In this document: piece by piece, positions 38,096-47,507 of the stretch
Layout: the number at the start of each line of letters is the position of its first letter
Position numbering within the stretch: position 1 is the first letter of the stretch
Origin: Magnetospirillum molischianum DSM 120
Lineage (GTDB): Bacteria > Pseudomonadota > Alphaproteobacteria > Rhodospirillales > Magnetospirillaceae
NCBI RefSeq assembly: GCF_000294655.1
Contig: NZ_CAHP01000011.1
Location: forward strand, 54,595 to 118,594
Direction of reading: 5' to 3'
Length of the DNA: 64,000 nucleotides
Notes under the pieces: model-generated
Seen by the model: only the letters and a program-made list of their open reading frames with translations
Told to the model about the DNA's origin: nothing
Database searches by the model: none
Made by a program: the position numbers and the translations under genes

Positions 38096-40738
38096 CTATC
38101 CCGCCAGAGCGGCGGCAATCGCGTCGAGTGCCGCCTGGGCTTTGTCAGCATCGGGACCGCCGGCCTGAGCCATATCGGGACGGCCGCCGCCACCCTTGCC
38201 GCCCAGCGCTTCCGACCCGACACGGACCAGATCGACGGCGCTGAAGCGGGCGGTCAAATCATCGGTAACGGCAACCACCAGCGATGCTTTGCCATCGGCG
38301 GCTGAGGCGAGAGCAACCACTCCCGATCCGATCTGCTTCTTGATCTCGTCGGCCATCCCCTTCAGATCCTTGGCGGGAACGCTGTCAAGAACACGACCGG
38401 CATAGGTGATGCCTGCGATTGAGGTCGTGGCAGCACCCTGGCTTCCACCGGTGGCGAGTTGCTTGCGCACATCGGCCAACTCGCGTTCGAACTTGCGCCG
38501 CTCCTCGATCAGACTGGCGATGCGGGACGGCAAAGCGGCGGGAGCGACACGCAGGACATCGGCCGCACGGTGCAGCAATTCTTCCTGAGCCTGAGCCCAG
38601 GCGAGGAATGCCGGGCCAGTCACCGCCTCGATGCGGCGCACTCCGGCGGCGACGGCGCTTTCGCCGACCAGCTTGAAGCCACCGATATCACCAGTGCGGC
38701 GGACATGGGTACCGCCACACAATTCGACCGAATAGGCCGGGCCGGATTCGCCACCGCCCATCGCAACGACACGAACCTCGTCACCGTATTTCTCGCCGAA
38801 CAAAGCCATCGCACCGGCCTTGATCGCCTCTTCCTGCCCCATCAGGGTGGTGGTGACCGAGGCGTTGCCGCGAATCTGGCGGTTTACCGCATCCTCAACG
38901 GCGCGGATTTCCTCCAACGACAAAGCCTTGGTGTGGGCGAAGTCAAAGCGAAGCCGGTCGGGACCAACCTGACTACCCTTCTGAGTGACATGCTCACCCA
39001 AAGCATCGCGCAGAGCGGCATGCAACAAGTGGGTGGCGGAATGGTGCCCCCGAGTCGCGGCGCGGCGTTCGGTATCGATCGCGAACGCGCCTTCGGCTCC
39101 AACCGCGACTGGACCACCCGCGACGATACCGAAATGAACAATCAGATCACCCAGCTTCTTCTGGGTATCGGTAACGGCGATCGTCGCCTTCGATCCGGCC
39201 AGCGTAATGGTACCGGAATCGCCAGCCTGACCGCCGGATTCGCCATAGAACGGAGACTGGTTGGCAATCACCGCGACACTGGCACCGACCGGCGCGGTCT
39301 CGACCGATTGCCCATCGACGACCAGGGCAACGATCTGGCCCTCGGCCTGTTCGGAATCATAGCCGAGGAACTCGCTCGCACCGACCTTCTCGCGCAATTC
39401 GAACCACAACGCCTCGGTCACCGCCTCACCCGAACCGGCCCAAGCCTTGCGGGCCTCAGCGCGCTGGCGCTCCATCGCGACGGCGAAACCATCGGTATCG
39501 ACGCCGATCCCCTTCGCCTTCAGCGCATCCTGGGTCAAATCGAGCGGGAAGCCATAAGTGTCGTACAGCTTGAAGGCAACCTCACCCGCCAGTTCTGTGC
39601 CGCCGCCCAGACGCTGGGTTTCCTCTTCCAGCAGCTTCAGCCCCTTGTCGAGAGTGGTCTTGAAGCGGGTTTCCTCCAGCCGCAGGGTCTCGGTGACCAG
39701 AGCGTTGGCACGCAGCAATTCAGGGTAGGCCGCGCCCATCTGACGGGTCAAAGCTGGCACCAGCTTCCACAACATCGGCTCGGACGCCCCCATCAGGTGG
39801 GCGTGGCGCATCGCCCGGCGCATGATGCGACGCAGGACATAGCCGCGGCCTTCGTTCGAGGGCAGAACGCCGTCCGCGATCAAAAACGCGGACGAGCGCA
39901 GATGGTCGGCGACAACCCGATGCGAGATGCGGAACGGGCCGTCCGGGTCGGTGTTCGACGCCTCTGCCGACGCCACGATCAGCGAGCGCAGCAGATCGAC
40001 GTCGTAATTGTCGTGCTTGCCCTGAAGCAGGGCCGCCAGACGCTCCAGCCCCATGCCGGTGTCGATGCTGGGCTTGGGCAGTGCCACGCGGGTCGCCTTA
40101 TCGACCTGCTCGTACTGCATGAACACCAAATTCCAGATTTCGATGAAGCGATCGCCATCTTGATCGGCGCTGCCGGGCGGGCCACCCGCGATATGCTCGC
40201 CGTGATCGTAGAAGATTTCCGAGCACGGGCCGCATGGGCCGGTGTCGCCCATCGCCCAGAAATTGTCAGAGGTCGGGATACGAATAATACGAGAATCAGG
40301 CAGTCCGGCGATCTTCTTCCAATGGCCGAACGCTTCGTCGTCATCATGATAGACGGTGACCAGCAATCGGTCGGCGGGGATGCCGAATTCCTTGGTGATC
40401 AGAGTCCAGGCCAGATCGATCGCGTGATCCTTGAAGTAGTCTCCGAATGAAAAATTGCCCAACATCTCGAAAAAGGTATGGTGGCGGGCGGTATAGCCGA
40501 CATTATCGAGATCGTTGTGCTTTCCCCCGGCGCGAACGCACTTCTGCGCGGTGGTGGCGCGGACGTAATCGCGCTTCTCGACCCCGGTGAAGACGTTCTT
40601 GAACTGCACCATCCCGGCATTGGTAAACATCAGGGTGGGGTCGTTGCGCGGAACCAGCGGACTCGACGGCACGACCGCATGGCCGTTCTTCTCAAAGAAA
40701 CCGAGGAAAGTAGAGCGGATGTCGTTGGCGGTCTGCAT
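38096..40738 (-). CDS. alaS: Alanyl-tRNA synthetase
   Basis: AlaRS charges tRNA-Ala and edits mischarged Ser and Gly. The 880-residue protein starts [20 protein letters not shown] at ATG 40738. It has the class II catalytic core ([36 protein letters not shown]), the tRNA-recognition region, the editing domain ([12 protein letters not shown] and [10 protein letters not shown], metal-binding His/Cys) and the C-terminal Ala-type domain ending in [16 protein letters not shown]. The frame remains open for another 175 codons upstream, but that stretch overlaps the divergent nuclease-like gene and is not AlaRS. Confidence 0.98.
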   Translation of the reverse strand: MQTANDIRSTFLGFFEKNGHAVVPSSPLVPRNDPTLMFTNAGMVQFKNVFTGVEKRDYVRATTAQKCVRAGGKHNDLDNVGYTARHHTFFEMLGNFSFGDYFKDHAIDLAWTLITKEFGIPADRLLVTVYHDDDEAFGHWKKIAGLPDSRIIRIPTSDNFWAMGDTGPCGPCSEIFYDHGEHIAGGPPGSADQDGDRFIEIWNLVFMQYEQVDKATRVALPKPSIDTGMGLERLAALLQGKHDNYDVDLLRSLIVASAEASNTDPDGPFRISHRVVADHLRSSAFLIADGVLPSNEGRGYVLRRIMRRAMRHAHLMGASEPMLWKLVPALTRQMGAAYPELLRANALVTETLRLEETRFKTTLDKGLKLLEEETQRLGGGTELAGEVAFKLYDTYGFPLDLTQDALKAKGIGVDTDGFAVAMERQRAEARKAWAGSGEAVTEALWFELREKVGASEFLGYDSEQAEGQIVALVVDGQSVETAPVGASVAVIANQSPFYGESGGQAGDSGTITLAGSKATIAVTDTQKKLGDLIVHFGIVAGGPVAVGAEGAFAIDTERRAATRGHHSATHLLHAALRDALGEHVTQKGSQVGPDRLRFDFAHTKALSLEEIRAVEDAVNRQIRGNASVTTTLMGQEEAIKAGAMALFGEKYGDEVRVVAMGGGESGPAYSVELCGGTHVRRTGDIGGFKLVGESAVAAGVRRIEAVTGPAFLAWAQAQEELLHRAADVLRVAPAALPSRIASLIEERRKFERELADVRKQLATGGSQGAATTSIAGITYAGRVLDSVPAKDLKGMADEIKKQIGSGVVALASAADGKASLVVAVTDDLTARFSAVDLVRVGSEALGGKGGGGRPDMAQAGGPDADKAQAALDAIAAALAG

Positions 40739-40864
40739 GGCGGTCCTGAACAAAAGGGGCGGTGGCGAACGGCCGAGCCGGAATAAAGCCGGCCTTTTTA
40801 CCCCGCGCCCATCCACCCTGTCCAGGATTTGGCGTCCCCGCTTCGACCGTGTTATGGTCGCGTC

Positions 40865-41461
40865 ATGCGTGTCTGTCTTGCCATCGTCCTTACCATCGCC
40901 CTGGCCGTTCCCGTCTGGGCTGCTCCCGCGCCTCCCGCCTCTTCCCCAAATCAGACGGCGACGGCGGCACCGGCACCACCTCCTGCGGCGGCTCCCGCTC
41001 CCCCTGCACTGCCCCACTGCACCGAGGAAAGCGAGGGGGCGGCCTGCGTCTGGGGCCGGGTCGAAGGATTCGATGCCGGATCGGTACAAATGCACGGCCT
41101 GCCGATCGAGTTGGTCGGTGTCACCGTGCCCGGACGCAAGGATCTGTGCGGCAACCGCGTCAGCCGTGACGAATTCGATTGCGCCCGCCCCGCCCGCAAG
41201 AAGATGGCTGAACTGGTACGGGGCGGAGTTGCCTGCGACATCGTTGACGTCGCGGGTGGACAATTATGGGGGCGCTGTCACACCATCGACGGTGACCTTG
41301 GCCGGCTGCTGATCCTGGCCGGAGTCGCCCGCGCCGCCAAGGACGGCCCTTATGAGGAACCGCAGCTTCAGGCGATCACCGCCAAGCGGGGGCTGTGGGC
41401 GACCGAGATCATCCTCCCCCGCGATTGGGAAGCCGCCAAGCGCAAGGCCACCGATAACTAA
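40865..41461 (+). CDS. Secreted thermonuclease-like (SNase-fold) protein
   Basis: This 198-residue protein has a signal peptide (residues 1-20, ending VPVWAAPA), a Pro/Ala-rich linker (about 20-48) and a C-terminal domain with the SNase/TNase layout. Its parts are a short beta core ([23 protein letters not shown]) and then a segment [15 protein letters not shown] with a following [12 protein letters not shown] helix. The catalytic Arg/Glu pattern of true nucleases is not obvious, so it may be a non-catalytic homologue. Four cysteines could form disulfides. It is divergent from alaS. I chose ATG 40865 because it places the signal peptide at the start. Confidence 0.65.
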   Translation: MRVCLAIVLTIALAVPVWAAPAPPASSPNQTATAAPAPPPAAAPAPPALPHCTEESEGAACVWGRVEGFDAGSVQMHGLPIELVGVTVPGRKDLCGNRVSRDEFDCARPARKKMAELVRGGVACDIVDVAGGQLWGRCHTIDGDLGRLLILAGVARAAKDGPYEEPQLQAITAKRGLWATEIILPRDWEAAKRKATDN

Positions 41462-41494
41462 AGCAATGTGCGCGTGATCCAGCGCACATTGCTT
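41461..41494. terminator. Strong bidirectional hairpin between nuclease-like gene and htpX
   Basis: A perfect 13-bp stem AAGCAATGTGCGC/GCGCACATTGCTT with an 8-base loop begins at the last base of the nuclease-like gene and lies between convergent genes. It lacks long T-tracts but is very stable. Confidence 0.65.
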
Positions 41495-41538
41495 CGGAGA
41501 GCGACAGAACGACTCAGCCCTGCTCCCAACGGCTTCGA

Positions 41539-42468
41539 TCAGCCCCAGGGACCACCGGACTTGCCACCACCCCAAGCCGAGCGGGCCGAACCCGTGGCAA
41601 ACGCGCCGACCGGAGCGGACGCGGCCATGGCCTGCAATCGCTCGATCCGGCTCGCCATTGCCGGGTGAGTCGAAAACATCTGAGCCAGTCCCGCCCCAGT
41701 CAGCGGATTGACGACAAACAGATGCGCCGTGGCAGGATGTCCCTCGGCAACCGGATTGGCGATCGCGCCAGCGCCTTGCTCCAACCGCGCCAGCGCCGAA
41801 GCCAGCGCGAGCGGGTTGCCGCAGATCTCGGCACCGGCCGCATCGGCTTCGTATTCACGAGTGCGCGAGATCGCCATCTGGACCAGCATCGCCACCAGCG
41901 GAGCCAGGATCGCCATCAGGATAGTACCGACGGTGCCGAGCGGATTACCGCCCTCTTCGCCATTATCGCGATTGCCGCCGAAGAACATCCCGAAATTGGC
42001 CAACATCCCGATCGCCCCGGCCAGGGTGGCGGTGATGGTCATAATCAGGGTATCGCGGTTGCGAACATGGGCCAGTTCGTGGGCCATCACCCCTTCCAAT
42101 TCCTCCGGCGTCAGCATCGCCAACAGGCCAGTCGTGGCGGCAACCGAGGCATGCTCGGGATCGCGTCCGGTGGCGAAGGCGTTGGGCTGGGGCTGGTCGA
42201 TCACATAGACCGCAGGCATCGGCATTCCGGCACGGGCGGTCAGCCGCTCGACAATACCGACCAGAACAGGAGCGGTCGAACGATCCACCGGCTGGGCGGA
42301 ATACATCGACAGCACCATCTTGTCGGAATTCCAATACGCGAACAGATTCATTCCGGCGGCGGCGAGGAGGGCGATCAAAAGACCGACCTTGCCTCCCAGC
42401 ATCCAGCCAAGAACAAGGACAAAAGCGGTCAAGGCTGCAAGCAGCAGGGCGGTGCGGGTGTGGTTCAT
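41539..42468 (-). CDS. htpX: Membrane zinc metalloprotease HtpX
   Basis: HtpX is an inner-membrane M48 protease that removes damaged membrane proteins. At 309 residues it has two N-terminal transmembrane helices (about 5-40), the zinc-binding HELAH motif (in [14 protein letters not shown]), two more helices (about 145-205) and the downstream zinc-ligand region [15 protein letters not shown]. The C-terminus is Gly/Trp-rich. I chose ATG 42468 ([12 protein letters not shown]), since the upstream 16 codons are hydrophilic and unlike homologues. Confidence 0.95.
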   Translation of the reverse strand: MNHTRTALLLAALTAFVLVLGWMLGGKVGLLIALLAAAGMNLFAYWNSDKMVLSMYSAQPVDRSTAPVLVGIVERLTARAGMPMPAVYVIDQPQPNAFATGRDPEHASVAATTGLLAMLTPEELEGVMAHELAHVRNRDTLIMTITATLAGAIGMLANFGMFFGGNRDNGEEGGNPLGTVGTILMAILAPLVAMLVQMAISRTREYEADAAGAEICGNPLALASALARLEQGAGAIANPVAEGHPATAHLFVVNPLTGAGLAQMFSTHPAMASRIERLQAMAASAPVGAFATGSARSAWGGGKSGGPWG

Positions 42469-42620
42469 GATGACGGACCATCGGCTCGTTGCAAGGGCGG
42501 GAACAATTTGGGGCAAAATCCGCCAGATGCAAGCGGGGAGCCGCCAGTCCAGAGATGTTGCAGCGCACGGTCACGGGCCTCTATGATCACACCGAGACCA
42601 ACTTTAAGGATTCCCGCGCA

Positions 42621-42950
42621 ATGGTCACAGAAATCTACAGCTGCAAGGATGGCCAGGATCTGCGCGAAGGCAAGCTCGATTATTCCAGCGACATCGTTAA
42701 CCGCGAAGAGGCTGATGCCGACGCCAGGCAACGCTGCCGAGCCGATCCGACCCTGCGCAAAGTCGCCTATTACGCGGTACGTGACGATGGAGGTTTTCGG
42801 ATGATTCACGCTTATACCAATCCGAACTGGACACCGGCGGCCAAGCCCTCCCGCCACTTCGCTTCGTCTCCAAACCGTCGCCCCAAAGCGGCGGACAAGC
42901 CCACATCTCCCGGTCTGTTGGCCCGCCTTAGAAGCGTGCTCGGGCTGTGA
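42621..42950 (+). CDS. Small hypothetical protein
   Basis: This protein has 109 residues from ATG 42621 (AAGGA ten bases upstream). The frame extends to ATG 42555 and beyond, where [10 protein letters not shown] could also be coding, so the start is uncertain. It has a single domain with MVTEIYSCKDGQDLREG and a basic C-terminal tail (PSRHFASSPNRRPK). I do not recognise a family. The stop overlaps the downstream hydrolase start by four bases (GTGA), which supports it being translated. Confidence 0.5.
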   Translation: MVTEIYSCKDGQDLREGKLDYSSDIVNREEADADARQRCRADPTLRKVAYYAVRDDGGFRMIHAYTNPNWTPAAKPSRHFASSPNRRPKAADKPTSPGLLARLRSVLGL

Positions 42951-43759
42951 GCGCCCCTCACCTGGAGTTGCTCCACGCCCTTCCCGCAACCGCGACGCCG
43001 GGACGGTTGCCTCTGTTGTTTGTCCATGGCTCGTATTGCGGAGCATGGGTGTGGGCCGAAACCTTCCTGCCCTATTTTGCCCGCGCTGGATTCGCCGCCT
43101 ATGCCGTATCGTTGCGCGGCCATGGCGGGAGCGAGGGCGAACTCTCCCTGGCCACCCTGTCAGACTATGTGCAGGACGTCCGCGCCGCGATCGGTCACCT
43201 GGGTGGCCGCTGCATCCTGGTCGGACATTCGATGGGCGGGATCGTCGCCCAACATTGCCTCAGCGAGGGTAACGAGGTTGCCGCCCTGGTACTGATGTCC
43301 AGTGTGCCGCCATCGGGTCTGGCCAATTCCGCGCTGACCCTGATGATGTCGTCACCCGATCTGATGGTCCAATTCGGTCTGCTGCAAAGCCTGGGACCAT
43401 CGGCAGTTTCGGGCGACGTGATCCGCCGGGCGATGCTGTCCGACGCCACGTCCGACGCTGAGGCCAACCGCCTGCTCTCCCGCTTCCAGACCGAATCGCA
43501 CTGCATCAGTCTCGAATTGATGAGCCCACCGCCACCGCGTCGTCCCGTCCCTGCCCGCCCGGTGCTCGTGCTGGGCGGAACCAGCGACCCGATGATCCCC
43601 CCGTCCGACCTGCGGGAAAGCGCGACGTTCTACAATGCCGACCTTGAGATCCTCGACGGCGCACCGCACGGACTGATGCTGGATTCTGCATGGTGGCAAC
43701 CCACCGCCGACCGCATTCTCGCCTGGCTGGCCGCCAAGGGATTCTCCGCTACGCACTGA
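42947..43759 (+). CDS. Alpha/beta hydrolase
   Basis: This 270-residue alpha/beta-fold hydrolase has the oxyanion-hole segment LFVHGSYCGAWVW, the nucleophile elbow GHSMGG (Ser in VGHSMGGIVAQ), the acid in GGTSDPMIPPSD and the histidine in GAPHGLMLD. It resembles lysophospholipase or esterase-type members; the substrate is unknown. GTG 42947 overlaps the preceding stop (GTGA), so it is coupled to the small upstream gene. Confidence 0.85.
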   Translation: MSAPHLELLHALPATATPGRLPLLFVHGSYCGAWVWAETFLPYFARAGFAAYAVSLRGHGGSEGELSLATLSDYVQDVRAAIGHLGGRCILVGHSMGGIVAQHCLSEGNEVAALVLMSSVPPSGLANSALTLMMSSPDLMVQFGLLQSLGPSAVSGDVIRRAMLSDATSDAEANRLLSRFQTESHCISLELMSPPPPRRPVPARPVLVLGGTSDPMIPPSDLRESATFYNADLEILDGAPHGLMLDSAWWQPTADRILAWLAAKGFSATH

Positions 43760-43849
43760 CGGGTCTATAAGTTCATCCTTCCATTTTGGTTAGCGGCTGG
43801 TTAGTGTGGAGATGGATAATTTTGTCTTCAGCTCGCCCCAGGTGGCGCA

Positions 43850-44269
43850 ATGGCACTCAGCACGAAACAGGTCAGCGCGATTTCCGTGTCCGGCGTCGCG
43901 GCGGCAACAGCCCGCATCGGCTCTGGCGGACGGAATGTTGCGTCAACATCGCGCGAGGATGTCGAGCGGCTTGATTACGCTCACCAGACCGGCCTGGGCG
44001 ACGAAACCTTTCTGCGCTACCAGCAAGAAGCAAACGTCAGCCCCGATGGCGGACGCCAGCGCGATCGTCAGAACCCCCCGCTGTGGCGTAGCGAGTTCAG
44101 CCGGTTTTTCCTCTCCGACTCCGCCATCGACGACGACGATTCGTCCAACTCGCTCCCGCCCCTGTTCCTCGATCAGGTTCTGCGCGGCATCGGCAGTTAC
44201 GAACAAAGCATTCGGATCACCTCGCCCCATACCGTCCGCCCCGGCAGCGTGATGAATTATCTGTTCTGA
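43850..44269 (+). CDS. Hypothetical protein, 139 residues
   Basis: I do not recognise this protein. The N-terminal 30 residues are Ala/Ser-rich (STKQVSAISVSGVAAATA) but too polar for a clear signal peptide. The middle has EDVERLDYAHQTG and FLRYQQEANVSPDGG, and an acidic run DDDDSS precedes a helical C-terminal segment. AGGTGG lies about seven bases before ATG 43850. It stands alone, 90 bases after the hydrolase and convergent with the NUDIX gene. Confidence 0.5.
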   Translation: MALSTKQVSAISVSGVAAATARIGSGGRNVASTSREDVERLDYAHQTGLGDETFLRYQQEANVSPDGGRQRDRQNPPLWRSEFSRFFLSDSAIDDDDSSNSLPPLFLDQVLRGIGSYEQSIRITSPHTVRPGSVMNYLF

Positions 44270-44290
44270 CGGCCGACTTTGAACACGATG

Positions 44291-44707
44291 CTATAAACGA
44301 GCCAAACGGGACACATTGACGCTGAAGCGTTCATCACCGTCCTTTAACTCGGCCCGGTCGATCCAGGCAATGGCGGCGGCATCGTCCCCAGCCACCGCCT
44401 CGCCCCCCTGCCAGGAACAGCGGACGACGTTGAGGACAAAGTGATAGCGGACCCGCCCAGCTTCATTGCGGTCGATCACGTCGAAAACGTCAATCACCGG
44501 CCCAGCCGTGGCGACCAGTCCGGTTTCTTCCCGCAACTCACGCAAGGCGGCATCGATCACCGTCTCGCCCAGCTCGATCAGCCCGCCGGGAAAGCCCCAT
44601 TTGCCCCGGTCGGGTTCATGCGCGCGCAAAACCATCAAAAAACGGCCATCGCGTTCGAGTAGAGCCAGAACCCCTGGCAGCGGATGATCAGGATAAGACC
44701 TCGACAT
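44291..44707 (-). CDS. NUDIX hydrolase
   Basis: This 138-residue NUDIX-fold pyrophosphohydrolase has a complete Nudix box, GGLIELGETVIDAALRELRE followed by ETGL, matching GX5EX7REUXEEXGU. The preceding RGKWGFP is typical of ADP-ribose or nucleotide-sugar type members, but the substrate is not predictable. It starts two bases after the N-formylglutamate amidohydrolase-like gene, so it is the last gene of a minus-strand cluster. Confidence 0.9.
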   Translation of the reverse strand: MSRSYPDHPLPGVLALLERDGRFLMVLRAHEPDRGKWGFPGGLIELGETVIDAALRELREETGLVATAGPVIDVFDVIDRNEAGRVRYHFVLNVVRCSWQGGEAVAGDDAAAIAWIDRAELKDGDERFSVNVSRLARL

Positions 44708-44709
44708 GG

Positions 44710-45513
44710 CTAATAGACCTCGGCCCGATAGAGACCTGGGTCCGCCAGAACCGGGATCAGCACATCAGCCAGAATCTTGGCCCAGGCCGAAGTACCGCCC
44801 GGTTCAGCCAAAAGATCCTGGCGAATTTCAAACGACAGATTGGCCAGCCCGGCCGCTCCGGCATGAGTGTCCAGGGAGTAATTGATCTCGCGACCGGAAT
44901 AGGGCTGGTTGTCACCGACCGTCAGATCGAACCGCGCGCGCAACCCGGCCAGAACCGGACGTGCCATCCGGGGATCACGATTCCAGAGCACGCCGACATG
45001 CCAGGGGCGCGGCGGTTGCCCCGGCATTTGGGGCGTAAAGCTGTGTACCCCGATCAAAACCGGCGGAGTGCCCTGACGCCACAGATGGCCGATCTGGGTT
45101 CCGATGCAGGTGTGATAGGGCCAGAACCAGCGCGTAGCACGGCGGTCGGCCTCGATCTCATCGACAGCGCGATTACCGGGCACCTCGACGCCCCCGGATA
45201 GCGCCGGGATCGAAGAGGGATCGCCCGGCTGGCGGTTGCAATCGATCAACAGGCGACTAACCCCGCACAGCACCGCCGGGCATCTCAGCCGGGCCGCAAG
45301 TCCGCGCGTCACCTCCGCCGCACCCGAATCCCAGGCGATATGGCTGAAACGGTCGGCTGAGCTTAGGCCAAGGTCATCGAACTCGGGCGGAATCGCCGCC
45401 GAAGCATGGTCGCAAACCAACAGCACCCGCGCCTCGGGATCGCCCTGGACCAGGGTGAACGGAGCGGACTCGGCGGGGCTGTGCGAATCGGAATCGGGAA
45501 GAAAGGTCAACAT
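44710..45513 (-). CDS. N-formylglutamate amidohydrolase family protein
   Basis: This 267-residue zinc-hydrolase-like protein of the FGase family has the motifs LLVCDHASAAIP, HIAWDSGA, LIDCNRQPGDPSSIP, GVHSFTPQMPG and a C-terminal FEIRQDLL segment. FGases release formate from N-formyl-L-glutamate in histidine breakdown, but no hut genes are nearby, so the substrate may differ. It lies between paaK (46 bases upstream) and the NUDIX gene. Confidence 0.85.
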   Translation of the reverse strand: MLTFLPDSDSHSPAESAPFTLVQGDPEARVLLVCDHASAAIPPEFDDLGLSSADRFSHIAWDSGAAEVTRGLAARLRCPAVLCGVSRLLIDCNRQPGDPSSIPALSGGVEVPGNRAVDEIEADRRATRWFWPYHTCIGTQIGHLWRQGTPPVLIGVHSFTPQMPGQPPRPWHVGVLWNRDPRMARPVLAGLRARFDLTVGDNQPYSGREINYSLDTHAGAAGLANLSFEIRQDLLAEPGGTSAWAKILADVLIPVLADPGLYRAEVY

Positions 45514-45559
45514 CCCGGAACTATAGCGCGGAGCCCCACCGATTTTCGAGACTCTCCGC

Positions 45560-46894
45560 TCAACCCGGTGGGCGCATGTCGATGACGCGGCGGGCTTTGC
45601 CCATCGACCGTTCGATCGACTCGGGCTGCAACACCCGAACGCGGGTCGTAATACCGATCAGCGCCTTGATCCGGTGTTGCAGATCGCGGGTGATCGAATC
45701 ATTGACGCTGGCGTCGGAAAGCTGATCGGCGCGCAACTCGACATTGACCGTCACCTGATCGAGGTGGTTATCGCGCGAGACCTCGATCTGGTAATGCGGC
45801 GACAGCCGGGTATCGCGCAACACCAGTTCCTCGATCTGGGTCGGGAACAAATTGACCCCGCGAATGATCAGCATGTCGTCCGAACGGCCGGTGATCTTGC
45901 CCATACGGCGGAAGCTGCGCGCGGTGCCGGGCAGCAGCATGGTGAGATCGCGGGTGCGATACCGAATCACCGGCAACGCTTCCTTGGTCAGACTGGTGAA
46001 GACCAGTTCGCCCATCTGGCCATCGGGCAACACTTCGCCGGTCGTGGGGTCGATCACCTCGGGGTAGAAATGATCTTCCCACAGATGCGGACCGTCCTGA
46101 GTCTCGATGCATTCGCAGGCGACGCCGGGACCGATGACTTCGGACAGGCCGTAGATGTCAACCGCGTGAATCCCCAGCCGAGCCTCGATCTCGCCGCGCA
46201 TCGCGCCGGTCCAGGGTTCGGCGCCGAAAATACCAATCTTCAGTGGGTTGTTGCCCGCGCCGATTCCCATCCGGTCCATCGCGTCGGCCATCGCCAGCAT
46301 ATAGCTGGGGGTGACCATGATGATCTCGGGCTTGAAATCCATGATCAGCTGGATCTGCTTCTCGGTCTGCCCGCCCGACATCGGGATTACGGTACACCCC
46401 AACCGTTCCGCGCCGTAATGAGCCCCCAAACCGCCAGTGAACAGGCCATAGCCATACGAGACATGGCACTTGTCGCCGCGGCGGCCGCCGGCGGCACGGA
46501 TCGAACGGGCAACCACCTCGGCCCACATATCGATGTCGTTACGGGTATAGCCGACCACGGTCGGCTTGCCGGTCGTGCCCGAGCTGGCATGGACCCGAAC
46601 CACCTCGTCCATCGGCACCGCGAACATGCCAAAGGGATAGGTCTGGCGCAGATCGTCCTTCGAGGTGAAGGGAAAGCGCGCCAAATCCTTCAACTCGTTA
46701 AAGTCATCGGGGTGGACGCCCTTAGCCTGACAGCGCAACCGGAAATGCTCGATATTGGCGTAGGCGTGACCCAGCGACCATTTCATCCGCCGAGTCTGGA
46801 GAGCGGTGATCTCGTCGCGGCTGGCGGTCTCGATCGGATCGAGAATATCTGGGGAAGGCGGACGGCGGCGATCAAGACAGATGGACAAGGACAC
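45560..46894 (-). CDS. paaK: Phenylacetate-CoA ligase
   Basis: PaaK activates phenylacetate to phenylacetyl-CoA with ATP. The 444-residue protein is of normal length. It has the AMP-binding P-loop HASSGTTGKPTVVGYT, then VDIYGLSEVIGPGV and YRTRDLT, and the C-terminal lid with GKITGRSDDMLIIRGVNLFP and the terminal lysine region SMGKARRVID. GTG 46894 has GGGAGG three bases upstream. It is preceded on the same strand by a PaaI thioesterase gene, the usual companion. No paaABCDE oxygenase genes are present, so the route downstream (aerobic or anaerobic) is open. Confidence 0.93.
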   Translation of the reverse strand: MSLSICLDRRRPPSPDILDPIETASRDEITALQTRRMKWSLGHAYANIEHFRLRCQAKGVHPDDFNELKDLARFPFTSKDDLRQTYPFGMFAVPMDEVVRVHASSGTTGKPTVVGYTRNDIDMWAEVVARSIRAAGGRRGDKCHVSYGYGLFTGGLGAHYGAERLGCTVIPMSGGQTEKQIQLIMDFKPEIIMVTPSYMLAMADAMDRMGIGAGNNPLKIGIFGAEPWTGAMRGEIEARLGIHAVDIYGLSEVIGPGVACECIETQDGPHLWEDHFYPEVIDPTTGEVLPDGQMGELVFTSLTKEALPVIRYRTRDLTMLLPGTARSFRRMGKITGRSDDMLIIRGVNLFPTQIEELVLRDTRLSPHYQIEVSRDNHLDQVTVNVELRADQLSDASVNDSITRDLQHRIKALIGITTRVRVLQPESIERSMGKARRVIDMRPPG

Positions 46895-46981
46895 TTCCTC
46901 CCTTGCGGGTATGACGCCGCCCCCGGAATCCGGGAGTGGCTGCGGACGATGGCCGGACGGCGCGGGCCGCCTGAGCGGGCA

Positions 46982-47425
46982 TCAGGGGCTTTCCTCGATA
47001 ATATGGCCGTCGAGGACACGGCACTGACCGCGAAACAGGGCCACCACATCACCCGTCTGGGTGGTGACGGTGACGTCATAGGTTCCGTTCCGCCCCTTGC
47101 GAAAGACCTCGCGGCCTTCGGCGGTCAGGCGGTCGCCCAGGTGAGCGGAAGCGGGATAGGTTATGGTGCAATGCTGACCGACGGCGATATGGCCGTGGGA
47201 GTTGCAGGCATAGGCAAAGGCGTCGTCGGCCAGCTTGAAGGTGAACCCGCCATGGCAGAGTCCGACGCCATTCAGCATGTCTTCGGTGACGGTCATCGAC
47301 AAACGGGCGAAGCCAGGACCGATCGCATCGAGCGATACCCCCAGGAAGCGCGACGAATTATCGCGTTCGCGGATCGCCGCCCCCACACGTTCGGCCAGGG
47401 CCTGGGCCTTGGCGTGGTCGATCAT
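46982..47425 (-). CDS. paaI: PaaI-type hydroxyphenylacetyl-CoA thioesterase
   Basis: This hotdog-fold thioesterase of 147 residues removes CoA from dead-end phenylacetyl-CoA derivatives. The active-site helix GLCHGGFTFKLADDAFAYAC matches PaaI, and the core continues with YPASAHLGDRLTAEGREVF. It is followed 87 bases downstream by paaK on the same strand, which supports the assignment. Confidence 0.9.
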   Translation of the reverse strand: MIDHAKAQALAERVGAAIRERDNSSRFLGVSLDAIGPGFARLSMTVTEDMLNGVGLCHGGFTFKLADDAFAYACNSHGHIAVGQHCTITYPASAHLGDRLTAEGREVFRKGRNGTYDVTVTTQTGDVVALFRGQCRVLDGHIIEESP

Positions 47426-47507
47426 CGTTCCCCCCCCGGTCCCGCGTCCACCTTGCGAAGGGGATTGTGATAGCGACTTGACGACGTTGACGCAAGCCGA
47501 TCAGGGG

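Noticed and set aside
38459-40450. 663-codon plus-strand frame opposite alaS
   Set aside because: It is a complete antisense shadow of AlaRS produced by high GC, with no start signal or recognisable domain.
40739-41263. 175-codon N-terminal extension of alaS
   Set aside because: It is antisense to the signal-peptide protein, and AlaRS homologues begin at the MQTANDIRS position.
45674-47470. 598-codon plus-strand frame opposite paaK and paaI
   Set aside because: It runs across two certain genes and the gap between them on the other strand. The composition is typical of a GC-rich shadow.
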